A program made the translations under genes and the position numbers. This document shows, piece by piece, positions 26,503 through 34,474 of a stretch of 64,000 nt of DNA. How positions within the stretch are numbered: the stretch's first letter is position 1; each line of letters opens with the position of its first letter. Under the pieces are notes generated by a model. It was not told the DNA's origin. It made no database searches and saw nothing but the letters and a program-made list of their open reading frames with translations. This stretch comes from Thalassotalea marina (GTDB lineage: Bacteria > Pseudomonadota > Gammaproteobacteria > Enterobacterales > Alteromonadaceae), in NCBI RefSeq assembly GCF_014656435.1, contig NZ_BNCK01000011.1, forward strand, positions 62,001 through 126,000, given 5' to 3'.

Positions 26503-27003
26503 ATGAAGAAAAAATATCGATTGTTACACGCGTTGTGTATATATGCAGCCTTGACCAGTGTGCCAGTTTTAGCTGCCGATGTTGGTAAAAATGTCAGTGA
26601 CTTTTCTGTCACAACGGTAAAGGGTCAAACGTTAAACTTTAAAACTCAACAATTGAAAAAACCAATTTATCTAAAATTTTGGGCAACTTGGTGCTCCTAC
26701 TGCACAGAAGAAATGCCGCATTTTGAACAGAGTTTTCAAACATACCAAGACAAGATGGACTTTGTCGCGGTCAATGTCGGTATGAATGATTCAGTCGCCA
26801 GAGCAAACAAGTACTTTTCTCGCCATGGCTTTCAAGTACCTTTAGTGTTTGACGAATTTGGCGACACTGTTGGGCATTTCAATGTAAAAGGCACGCCGTT
26901 ACACGTGCTAATTGATAAAAACGGACAGGTAATTCATCGCTCGGCATTAATCACTGATGCGCTCAAACGTAAACTTGCCGAATTGGTTAAGGGGAGCAAC
27001 TAA
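26503..27003 (+). CDS. TlpA-like exported thioredoxin
   Basis: The 166-aa protein has a signal peptide (ending LAAD) and a thioredoxin fold with the active site WATWCSYCTEE (CxxC = CSYC). A cis-proline stretch KGTPLHVLID follows. The family reduces periplasmic disulfides, often for cytochrome c or copper-site assembly. It is likely to be reduced by the DsbD-like protein encoded just upstream. Its TAA overlaps the next ATG by one base (TAATG), so the genes are translationally coupled. Confidence 0.9.
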   Translation: MKKKYRLLHALCIYAALTSVPVLAADVGKNVSDFSVTTVKGQTLNFKTQQLKKPIYLKFWATWCSYCTEEMPHFEQSFQTYQDKMDFVAVNVGMNDSVARANKYFSRHGFQVPLVFDEFGDTVGHFNVKGTPLHVLIDKNGQVIHRSALITDALKRKLAELVKGSN

Positions 27004-27473
27004 TGAAAACAATTTCTCTAATCGCTACGTTGGTATTGCTCTGTTTGCAATTTAATGTGTTGGCAAACGATAAAATATTTGAACGTATAGAATTTAAACA
27101 AGATGTGTTTGGCGCAACACATCATATTGCGGCATCAGCAGGGACTAAACCTGTGATATTGGTATTTTTTGAACCATACACTGGCTATGGTTTAGCGCAA
27201 GCCAACACGCTATATGCAGATTTTAACGACGACTTTACCTTTTATGGTATTGCACCAGCGATGAATAGCACGGCTGACATTGTTGCTAACGCGGCGCAAC
27301 AACATCAAGTCACCTTCGGGGTATTTTTTGATGAAAACAATGTGATTTCTCGTCAACTTAAAGCTTGGCAACATCCAAGTTTTATTGTGTTTGATAGTGA
27401 GGGTAAACAGCTATCTGGCGCGCTGATGTCAGTTAATGAAATAACACAGTTTATAAAAACACTTCGTAAATAA
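27003..27473 (+). CDS. thioredoxin-fold exported protein without active-site cysteines
   Basis: The 156-aa protein has a signal peptide (ending VLAND). The fold pattern resembles redoxins: ILVFFEPYTGYG stands where the CxxC should be, and HPSFIVFD looks like the cis-Pro loop. The mature part contains no cysteine, so it cannot act as a thiol oxidoreductase. A chaperone-like or binding role for a redox partner is conceivable; no function is established. Start overlaps the tlpA-like stop (TAATG). The gene belongs to the DsbD-like operon. Confidence 0.75.
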   Translation: MKTISLIATLVLLCLQFNVLANDKIFERIEFKQDVFGATHHIAASAGTKPVILVFFEPYTGYGLAQANTLYADFNDDFTFYGIAPAMNSTADIVANAAQQHQVTFGVFFDENNVISRQLKAWQHPSFIVFDSEGKQLSGALMSVNEITQFIKTLRK

Positions 27474-27487
27474 GGAGAATATGAAAA

Positions 27488-27970
27488 ATGAAGAAGATGA
27501 TTATTGCGTTATGCTGTGTTTTTTGGGGCGCTAATGTCGCCGCTCTAGAAAAGAATATTGCAGCCAATATTCACGCAAATACCTTATCACACGGAGAGTT
27601 GAAGCTAAGTGTAAAAAATTTAACAAAGCCTACCGTGATTTTATTTTCAGATAGTTTGTGCCCGTTTAGGCATTTACCACAATGTGAACAAAAAATTGCT
27701 GTCTTTAATGATTTAGTGAGTCGCTATCAGGATAAAGCGCAGTGGTTGCAAATTGTTAAAGGGTATTATGTAGACGAACAACATGTACGTGGCTACGTAG
27801 AACGATTTAAATTTAATGTACCTACTATTTGGGATACCGATAATAAAATTTTTACTGATTATCAGGTGTTTGGTAACCCTTATCTAATTATTGTTGATCA
27901 GCAAGGACAAATTTATTATCGCACTGAAGAGTTTGGCCAAGATTTAAACAAGGCGGTAAAGTCACTTTAA
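27488..27970 (+). CDS. thioredoxin-fold exported protein with C-x7-C
   Basis: The 160-aa protein has a signal peptide (ending VAAL). It has FSDSLCPFRHLPQCEQ at the usual active-site position, that is two cysteines seven residues apart instead of a CxxC. A cis-Pro-like NPYLIIVD follows. AGGAG lies 10 bases before the ATG. Peroxiredoxin-like or metal-binding roles are possible; none is shown. It is last gene of the redox operon. Confidence 0.75.
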   Translation: MKKMIIALCCVFWGANVAALEKNIAANIHANTLSHGELKLSVKNLTKPTVILFSDSLCPFRHLPQCEQKIAVFNDLVSRYQDKAQWLQIVKGYYVDEQHVRGYVERFKFNVPTIWDTDNKIFTDYQVFGNPYLIIVDQQGQIYYRTEEFGQDLNKAVKSL

Positions 27971-27988
27971 AATCTTTTAAAATTTAAA

Positions 27989-28059
27989 GGGAGCAACCAA
28001 CTGGTGCTCCCAAAATAAAAAACCAATACCAAGTTATTGATGGGTAACTTGATACTGGT
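27989..28059 (-). terminator. two hairpins between convergent operons
   Basis: ACCAATACCAAGTTA (28022-28036) pairs with TAACTTGATACTGGT (28045-28059), with two wobble pairs. On the minus strand it is followed by GGTTTTTTATTTT, a strong terminator for the REC-EAL gene. A second stem GGGAGCA/TGCTCCC (27989-28011) lies just after the redox operon. Confidence 0.8.
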
Positions 28060-28066
28060 AGAAACT

Positions 28067-30289
28067 TTATCGTTTTAACAAGGTGATAGCGTCGCTCACG
28101 TCCATGGGTTTATAAAAGTAAAACCCTTGAATCGTTTCAATATTTAAGCTGGTTAACATATTGAGTTGCTCTTGCGTTTCTACACCTTCTACAACAATCG
28201 ACTTGTTCAAGTTTTTCATGATCGACACTATGCCTTCAATCAGCGTATAAGAGCTAGGATTAGTGGTTATGTCGGCGACAAAAGCCCTGTCAATTTTGAT
28301 GATATTAATTGGCAGCCTTAACAAATAACTTAGTGATGAAAAGCCCGCGCCAAAGTCATCGAGGCAGATACTAAAACCAAATTTCTTCAATTCAGCCAAT
28401 CTCGCCAATGCGTTGTCTGAATTTATTAACGCATTTTCAGTGACTTCAATTTCAACTCGTGAAAAATCAATCTGATGTGAAGAGAATATTTGCTTTAAAT
28501 CATAGATGAAGGTTTCGTGATTGAGCGAATTGGCTGAAATATTAAATGACACTGGTACTGTAATACTGGGGTTGTTGATTAACACTTGGCAAAGCTGTTC
28601 GGCAACATATAAATCAAAACCGTAGTTCATGCCTGACTTTTCAACAACCGGAATAAATGCACCCGGTGGGATCAGCTTACCTTCTTTAGTGCGCCAGCGT
28701 ATTAATCCTTCAAAGCCAACCACTTCACTGGTGTCGGTTGCAACTTTAGGTTGCAGCTGCAAAAACAACTCTTTGTTATCTAAACCAACCCGCAGTTCAT
28801 TGAGTAAGGTCATACTCTTTTTCGATTCAAGTTCGTATGATGCATCAAAGGTTTCCCCTGCACCTCGCTTTTTCTCCTTGGCAACATTTAACGCTAGTTC
28901 CGCCTTTCTTAAGGCGGATTCTGCATTTACTGCTGTATTGCCTTCATAGGGAAGGTTGCAATGTCCTACAGTCATTCCCATGCGAATTGATTGACTCTCA
29001 ACTAATATTGGCCGAGAGCAGCGCAGCGCAACATCATTGGCACTGAGGTGGTTTTTGTAGGTTAACACGGCAAATACGTCAGAATGTAATCTGGCAACAA
29101 CCGATTTTTCACCAAAGATCTGTTTAATATTCTCTGCTGTTTTTTTCAAGATGGCATCACCAAACTCATATCCCATTGAGGTGACAACATGGTGGAAATA
29201 ATCAATATCTAAAATAAACAAGCTACATTCTTGGGCATGTTCGTACAAATAACGTTGTGCAACATCTAATAAACCTGCGCGATTATAAAGGCCTGTTAAT
29301 TCATCATGAAAAGCGGCCTTGTTTAAGTGAGCAAAGTATTTAGCACTTTCTAAACCTAAGGCGACATTCATGCAGAAAATTTGCAGAATTTCTTGATCGG
29401 CTTGGCGCAAGGTTGCGGCATTTTCAGCAACGATCACACCCTGCCATCCCGCTGGAGTAGATAAATAAAGAAAGCTAAAATTATCAAGGTAAACGTGTTT
29501 TTGTTGTTCAATTGCTTGCATTATTTGTGTTGCCATGGGCAATTCGTCAGCAACGGCTGCGATATTTTTACCAAAAAAAGGCTGAAATTTTTCATTGGCA
29601 GCAACAATATAATAACCATTGTCCTCAGACTTGATGGCAAATGGCCCATGGTGTGGTCGTTGAGAAACACAAAACATGCTTTGTGTGGTAAGGTCGAATA
29701 GGGCGTCAATTTGTTCTAATACACCACTTGAAAACTCGTAAACAGAACGTTCTTGCATCAGTGATGCCGATGCCTGAATCACTTTTCTTAAACCCGTTCT
29801 ACTTTTTTCTAATGCGGTCAAGTGTTGATAGCTTCGAATGCTAGTGGCGACAGAGGTAAACAATCGGCTACGTGTTAATTCCCCTTTTGTTTTATAAGCA
29901 TTAATGTCATAACGAATAATAATGTCTTCTTCTGGGGCGTATCCAGGCTGCCCGGTACGTAAAATAATTTGCAAACTTGAGTTATTTAACTGTTGACGAA
30001 TTTTTTCTACCAGTTGCAACCCTGCATCATCCGTTTCCATGACAACATCTAACAGTACCACGGCCATTTCAGGGTATTGTTTAATTAATTCAAACCCTTC
30101 TTTTTCCGAATATGCACTAACAAACTTAAGTTCTCGACCATAAATAGTGACGTTTTTTAATGCCAAAATCGTGACTTCATGAACTGAAGGTTCATCATCA
30201 ATAATGCCAATGATCCATGGTGGGTTATTATTGTTCTTTGGGCTTTTTTCTGTCTCTTCTTCGGCAAATGTTATTAATTCATCACTCAT
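28067..30289 (-). CDS. response regulator with DUF3369, degenerate GGDEF and EAL
   Basis: The 740-aa protein has, in order: a receiver domain (about 24-150, IIDDEPSVHE, phospho-Asp in VVLLDVVME), DUF3369 (about 165-320), a GGDEF domain (about 325-480) whose active loop reads HSDVF, and an EAL domain (about 495-738). The cyclase is therefore probably dead. The phosphodiesterase residues are present: EGLIRW, FNISAN, EVTEN, DDFGAGFSS, IKIDR, VEGVE. It should hydrolyse c-di-GMP under phosphorylation control. It follows a histidine kinase gene with 8-base overlap, so the two form one signalling unit. Confidence 0.93.
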   Translation of the reverse strand: MSDELITFAEEETEKSPKNNNNPPWIIGIIDDEPSVHEVTILALKNVTIYGRELKFVSAYSEKEGFELIKQYPEMAVVLLDVVMETDDAGLQLVEKIRQQLNNSSLQIILRTGQPGYAPEEDIIIRYDINAYKTKGELTRSRLFTSVATSIRSYQHLTALEKSRTGLRKVIQASASLMQERSVYEFSSGVLEQIDALFDLTTQSMFCVSQRPHHGPFAIKSEDNGYYIVAANEKFQPFFGKNIAAVADELPMATQIMQAIEQQKHVYLDNFSFLYLSTPAGWQGVIVAENAATLRQADQEILQIFCMNVALGLESAKYFAHLNKAAFHDELTGLYNRAGLLDVAQRYLYEHAQECSLFILDIDYFHHVVTSMGYEFGDAILKKTAENIKQIFGEKSVVARLHSDVFAVLTYKNHLSANDVALRCSRPILVESQSIRMGMTVGHCNLPYEGNTAVNAESALRKAELALNVAKEKKRGAGETFDASYELESKKSMTLLNELRVGLDNKELFLQLQPKVATDTSEVVGFEGLIRWRTKEGKLIPPGAFIPVVEKSGMNYGFDLYVAEQLCQVLINNPSITVPVSFNISANSLNHETFIYDLKQIFSSHQIDFSRVEIEVTENALINSDNALARLAELKKFGFSICLDDFGAGFSSLSYLLRLPINIIKIDRAFVADITTNPSSYTLIEGIVSIMKNLNKSIVVEGVETQEQLNMLTSLNIETIQGFYFYKPMDVSDAITLLKR

Positions 30290-32126
30290 TATTCTTAGAA
30301 TCCTTTGGCAGTGAAAGCGGGAGGGTTAAAGTGAAAGTGGTACCCTCATTCAGTTTGCTGGCAACTTGTATTTTTCCAGCCAATGCGCCTACAACAGTAT
30401 TATAGACAATATTAAGCCCTAGACCTGAGCCTCCTTGACCTAGCTTTGTAGTGTAGAAAGGGTCAAAGATCTTCGACAGGTTTTCAGGTGCAATGCCTTG
30501 TCCATTATCAGAAACAGTAATGCTGACTGTAGCTTCATCTTGGCAAGCCCTAATGGTAATTTTACCTGCATCAACCACATCAAAAGCGTGGTTTACCGCA
30601 TTATTAAACAAATTAGTAATAACTTGACCAAGTGGGCCAGGATAACTGTCCAGTTCTATATCATTGGCGATATTGACTTCAATATCAATAGCTCGATTTT
30701 TAACTTTATGTTTGAGCGTGATAATAACTTCATCAACGACCTCGTGTAATAAAAATAGGCGACGTGCTTCACTGGTTTGGTCTACTGCCACTTGTTTAAA
30801 GCTGTTAATCAAAGTAGAAGCTTTTTCTAATGCTGGTACCAATACATGTAAACATTCTTGGCAGTTATCTTCAAAATCTCCCAAAGCAGAGCGTTTAAGT
30901 TTCCCTGACTTGATATCTTCGATAAAACGAGAAATATGGGATTCAATGGTTGTCGCAACCGTAACGGCCACACCGATAGGTGTGTTCACTTCATGTGCAA
31001 CACCCGCAACAACATTGCCCAAGGAGGCAAGCTTTTCCTTTTCTACCAGTTGTTGCTGAGCGGCTTGTAACTCCTGCATATTTTTGGAAATAAGCTCATT
31101 ATCTTGACGTTTTTGTTTGATAAATCGTTTAACCGTGTTCTCTGCCACAGATAAGATGAAAGCAAATATGGCGATGCCGATAACCAGCGTTGTGGCGTAA
31201 ATGGCAGATATAATTTTGATTTGTTTATTATGTTCACTGATAAGGTTTTCGATGTTCATCAGAACCACTTGGTAGCCGATATGATCGCCATTAAAATTAG
31301 CAATTATGGTGGTTGAGGCTGCTAAGCCCTTTTCTAAATCAACCTCACCTTCAATGGCTCTGTGAATTTGCTCCACTTTATGCTGATCTAAGGTGATACT
31401 CGCATCATAATTAATTGAATAATTGGGCAGCAAGTTCAATTCATTTTTTCGACCTGTCATTTGATACACTTGGTTGCTGTTCTCTTCAGGTACCAGTGAC
31501 TGCTCAAATAGTTCAAAGATATTAACTTGAAATTGATTCTCTATTTGCCTCAATACATGACCAATTTCCATACCCACTTCAATATATCCAAGTAATGTTC
31601 CGCGGTCGAAAATTGGACTAACAGTACGTAAAGTAAAGGTGCCTAATACACCAAATTCTAATCCTGATACCGTTTGCATGCTTTGTTCACTGGCAAGCAT
31701 AGTATGGCGGTTGACGATATCACCAAAACGCTCTGGCTGATGTGCGCGGTAAAGGACTTTTCGTTGCGCAGATACAAGATAAAAATGTGTTACGTTTTGA
31801 TGGTCATTGAGGTATCGATAGATCGAATGAACTTCTTCAAAGGTTTTACGCTCGCCAGCTAATAACGCCTTGATACGCTCGTTTTCACTTAAGGAAAAAT
31901 TAATTAAAGCTTGTACCGCCTTTTGTGAAGCTATTTCTTTTTGGTAAAAGCTGGTTACTTCTTGAAATTGTCGTTCAATATTGTCTTTTAATACGACGTT
32001 TGCAAAATGAGTAGTGGAGTATATGGTGACAAAAAACGTGATGGCGAGAATTAAAATAAAGGTGAATAAAATAGGCAGCTTGATGCGCTCAGCGTTTAAT
32101 AGCCTGTCGTAAACTCCTTTTAACAT
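30282..32126 (-). CDS. membrane sensor histidine kinase
   Basis: The protein has a membrane helix (about 15-35), a periplasmic Cache-like sensor with YLNDHQNVTHFYLVS and LGYIEVGMEIG, a second helix, a coiled linker (QELQAAQQQLVEKEKLAS), an H-box VVAGVAHEVNTPIG, and an ATPase with DNGQGIAP and GGSGLGLNIV. An open frame begins with TTG at 32159; I prefer the ATG at 32126, though neither has a clear ribosome site. It is the likely phosphodonor of the REC-EAL protein encoded next, with which it overlaps. Confidence 0.92.
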   Translation of the reverse strand: MLKGVYDRLLNAERIKLPILFTFILILAITFFVTIYSTTHFANVVLKDNIERQFQEVTSFYQKEIASQKAVQALINFSLSENERIKALLAGERKTFEEVHSIYRYLNDHQNVTHFYLVSAQRKVLYRAHQPERFGDIVNRHTMLASEQSMQTVSGLEFGVLGTFTLRTVSPIFDRGTLLGYIEVGMEIGHVLRQIENQFQVNIFELFEQSLVPEENSNQVYQMTGRKNELNLLPNYSINYDASITLDQHKVEQIHRAIEGEVDLEKGLAASTTIIANFNGDHIGYQVVLMNIENLISEHNKQIKIISAIYATTLVIGIAIFAFILSVAENTVKRFIKQKRQDNELISKNMQELQAAQQQLVEKEKLASLGNVVAGVAHEVNTPIGVAVTVATTIESHISRFIEDIKSGKLKRSALGDFEDNCQECLHVLVPALEKASTLINSFKQVAVDQTSEARRLFLLHEVVDEVIITLKHKVKNRAIDIEVNIANDIELDSYPGPLGQVITNLFNNAVNHAFDVVDAGKITIRACQDEATVSITVSDNGQGIAPENLSKIFDPFYTTKLGQGGSGLGLNIVYNTVVGALAGKIQVASKLNEGTTFTLTLPLSLPKDSKNNE

Positions 32127-32310
32127 CTTGGGAAGGAATCCTTTTACCGCAAAACTCAATGTACTACATATGTTTTTTATAGTGTAACTTCTTCAATAAA
32201 TCAAAAGTTCTTATCTATTTGATGACTTTATTTGGCAAAAGTAGTTAAAAATACCTTAATACCCATGAAGAGCACCTGTGTGCCGAATTTGATACGAAAT
32301 GGAAAATAAA

Positions 32311-32328
32311 GTGTCGCGAAATCGACAC
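32311..32328 (+). promoter_or_regulatory. palindrome, candidate enhancer site for the NtrC-type regulator
   Basis: GTGTCG-CGAAAT-CGACAC is a perfect 6+6 inverted repeat. It lies about 75 bases upstream of the sigma-54-like promoter at 32403. Confidence 0.55.
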
Positions 32329-32402
32329 ACATTTTCTAAGTTGTTCACGTTGTGATTTTGCAAAAGTTGTTTTAAAACAGTTGTCTAGGTTTTATTTTCT
32401 TG

Positions 32403-32418
32403 TTGGCATTAATCTTGG
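32403..32418 (+). promoter_or_regulatory. sigma-54-like promoter of the export cluster
   Basis: TTGGCATTAATCTTGG fits TTGGCACGN4TTGC at 9 of 12 fixed positions and keeps the GG-N10-G spacing, but has GG in place of GC at -12. It lies 38 bases upstream of the adaptor ATG. Confidence 0.55.
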
Positions 32419-32455
32419 ACTATGACCTTGTAGTGTTGTAAACATTGAGGTCAAT

Positions 32456-33712
32456 ATGGACATAAAAAGAGAGGTAGTACACAAGCCCATTTTGCTAAAT
32501 TACTGGTATCTGTTTCCCATCATTGCTGTGTTGTGGTTAGTTTGGAGCTATCGTGACGTATTTAGTGATGCATCATACTTTGTAGAACGAGAAAAACTGG
32601 TTACAGCAAAAGTTGAACAGGGAACATTTCAAGTTAATGTACGAGCTTCTGGCTTACTTAAACCAGCGGAAATTCGCTGGGTTGCATCACAAGTTGCTGG
32701 TCGTGTTGAGCAAGTACTAGTCAAACCAGGCGCGCAAGTTGAACAGGGACAATTGTTGGTTCAGCTATCAAACCCTGAGTTATTGCGAGAGCGCGAAAAA
32801 GTGCAATGGGAGCTTGCCGCTAACAAAGCAGATAACCATGCGGCTTTGGTCAGTATGGAATCACAATTACTCGATCTGGAAAATGTTGTGATCGCTGCAG
32901 AATATGACTATCAGGCAGCGAAACTAAAATTGGATGCTGAAACCCAGCTGATCGCACAAGGCAATGCCACAGTATCGCAGTTAGATTACAAAAGAAGTCA
33001 GCTGGCGGTTGATCAGCAGTTGCAGTTTTGGCAGGCACAACAACAAAAAACCAAAAAAATGAAAGCTAAATTGGCGGCGACACAAACGGCACAACAAGCA
33101 AGAATTAACCTTATTGAAAACAACTTACAGCGCATGCAAGAGCAAGTTGATGCCTTGGCCATTCGAGCACAACAAACAGGCGTAGTTCAACAAGTGTCAT
33201 TGGAATTAGGGGAACGTGCACAAGTAGGCGATAGCGTTGCATTAATTGCAGATCAACAAAAACTATTTGCTGAGCTTCAAGTACCAGAGGTCAGAATTCA
33301 AGATATTGTCTTAGGGCAATTGGTGGTTATCGATACACGAAATAGTGAAATTATTGGCAAAGTTTCAAGGATTGATCCAGCGGTAACCGGCGGTATGGTG
33401 CAGGTAGATGTGCAATTAACCGATGAACTACCCGTGGATGCTCGCCCTGAATTGACCGTTGATGCATTAATTGAAATTAGTAATATCGAACAAACTCTTT
33501 ATGTAAAAAGGCCAATGTTTGCGCCACGTAATACAACAACGGGTCTTTATAAGTTGGTTGAACAGGGCGGCTTTGCACGTAAAACACTGGTTAAATTAGG
33601 GCAGAGCTCTGTGAACAAAATACAAATTGAATCGGGTTTGCAAGTCGGGGATGAAATTATCATTTCTGATACCAGTGATTGGCAAGATCACCAAACCATC
33701 ATGATTAACTAA
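32456..33712 (+). CDS. MacA/HlyD-type periplasmic adaptor
   Basis: The 418-aa protein has one N-terminal membrane helix (about 18-32) and a biotinyl/lipoyl-like hairpin domain (VKPGAQVEQGQLLVQL). A long coiled-coil (about 115-225, rich in Gln/Lys) and C-terminal beta-domains follow. It bridges an inner-membrane ABC exporter to an outer-membrane channel. First gene of a five-gene set with ATPase, permease, regulator and kinase; no TolC-like gene is nearby. A sigma-54-like promoter precedes it. Confidence 0.9.
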   Translation: MDIKREVVHKPILLNYWYLFPIIAVLWLVWSYRDVFSDASYFVEREKLVTAKVEQGTFQVNVRASGLLKPAEIRWVASQVAGRVEQVLVKPGAQVEQGQLLVQLSNPELLREREKVQWELAANKADNHAALVSMESQLLDLENVVIAAEYDYQAAKLKLDAETQLIAQGNATVSQLDYKRSQLAVDQQLQFWQAQQQKTKKMKAKLAATQTAQQARINLIENNLQRMQEQVDALAIRAQQTGVVQQVSLELGERAQVGDSVALIADQQKLFAELQVPEVRIQDIVLGQLVVIDTRNSEIIGKVSRIDPAVTGGMVQVDVQLTDELPVDARPELTVDALIEISNIEQTLYVKRPMFAPRNTTTGLYKLVEQGGFARKTLVKLGQSSVNKIQIESGLQVGDEIIISDTSDWQDHQTIMIN

Positions 33713-33749
33713 AGCCTAGCCCCAAATTAATAAAACAAGGAATTTCTAC

Positions 33750-34472
33750 ATGAGCGCACTAATTACACTAGAAAATATCAGCAAGAGCTTTCTAACTGAA
33801 GACATTGAAACTCGGGCTCTGCAGCAGGTCAGCTTAACCATTAGCCAAGGGGAATATTTGTCATTAACCGGCCAATCAGGCTGCGGAAAATCAACCCTTT
33901 TGTCGCTATTGGGTTTGCTTGACTCTCCAACCAAAGGTCAATATTGGTTAGCTGGACAAGATGTTTCAACCTTATCAAGAAATGAACGAGCAGCAATTCG
34001 TTGTAAAAAAATTGGCTTTGTATTTCAGTCGTTTAATTTGATATCTGACCTGACCGTTTCAGAAAATGTTATGTTACCGTTAACCTATCAATCTGGTGTG
34101 ACATCAAGTTACATCAAAGACAAGGTTGCCGAAGTGTTAGCAAAAGTTGAAATGAGTCACCGAGCTAATCACTACCCGTCTCAACTCTCTGGTGGCCAAC
34201 AACAACGTGTTGCGGTCGCTAGGGCGCTAGTTAATACACCTGACATTATTCTTGCTGACGAACCTACTGGTAACTTAGATTCAAAAAATGCCGAGGCAGT
34301 GATGAGCTTGTTTGATCAATTACACCAAGACGGTGCAACAATATGCATGGTGACGCATGATCCCAAGTCAGCAAAAAGGGCGCAGCGCAGCTTAGAAATG
34401 TTTGATGGGCAATTAGTTGGTGATGTTAAAAATACAGAATCTAACTTCACACCAAAAGCTGTGGGAGTATAG
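33750..34472 (+). CDS. ABC exporter ATP-binding protein (LolD/MacB type)
   Basis: The 240-aa ATPase has GQSGCGKST (Walker A), [16 protein letters not shown] (signature), [12 protein letters not shown] (Walker B) and VTHDP (switch). The DEPTGNLDS form is typical of the LolD/MacB/FtsE branch. In classical MacB the ATPase is fused to the membrane part; here the next gene supplies that part. Its TAG overlaps the permease start region. Confidence 0.93.
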   Translation: MSALITLENISKSFLTEDIETRALQQVSLTISQGEYLSLTGQSGCGKSTLLSLLGLLDSPTKGQYWLAGQDVSTLSRNERAAIRCKKIGFVFQSFNLISDLTVSENVMLPLTYQSGVTSSYIKDKVAEVLAKVEMSHRANHYPSQLSGGQQQRVAVARALVNTPDIILADEPTGNLDSKNAEAVMSLFDQLHQDGATICMVTHDPKSAKRAQRSLEMFDGQLVGDVKNTESNFTPKAVGV

Positions 34473-34474
34473 TG

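Noticed and set aside
30664-31059. 131-aa open frame opposite the histidine kinase
   Set aside because: It mirrors the conserved kinase core; Ser/Thr-rich shadow.
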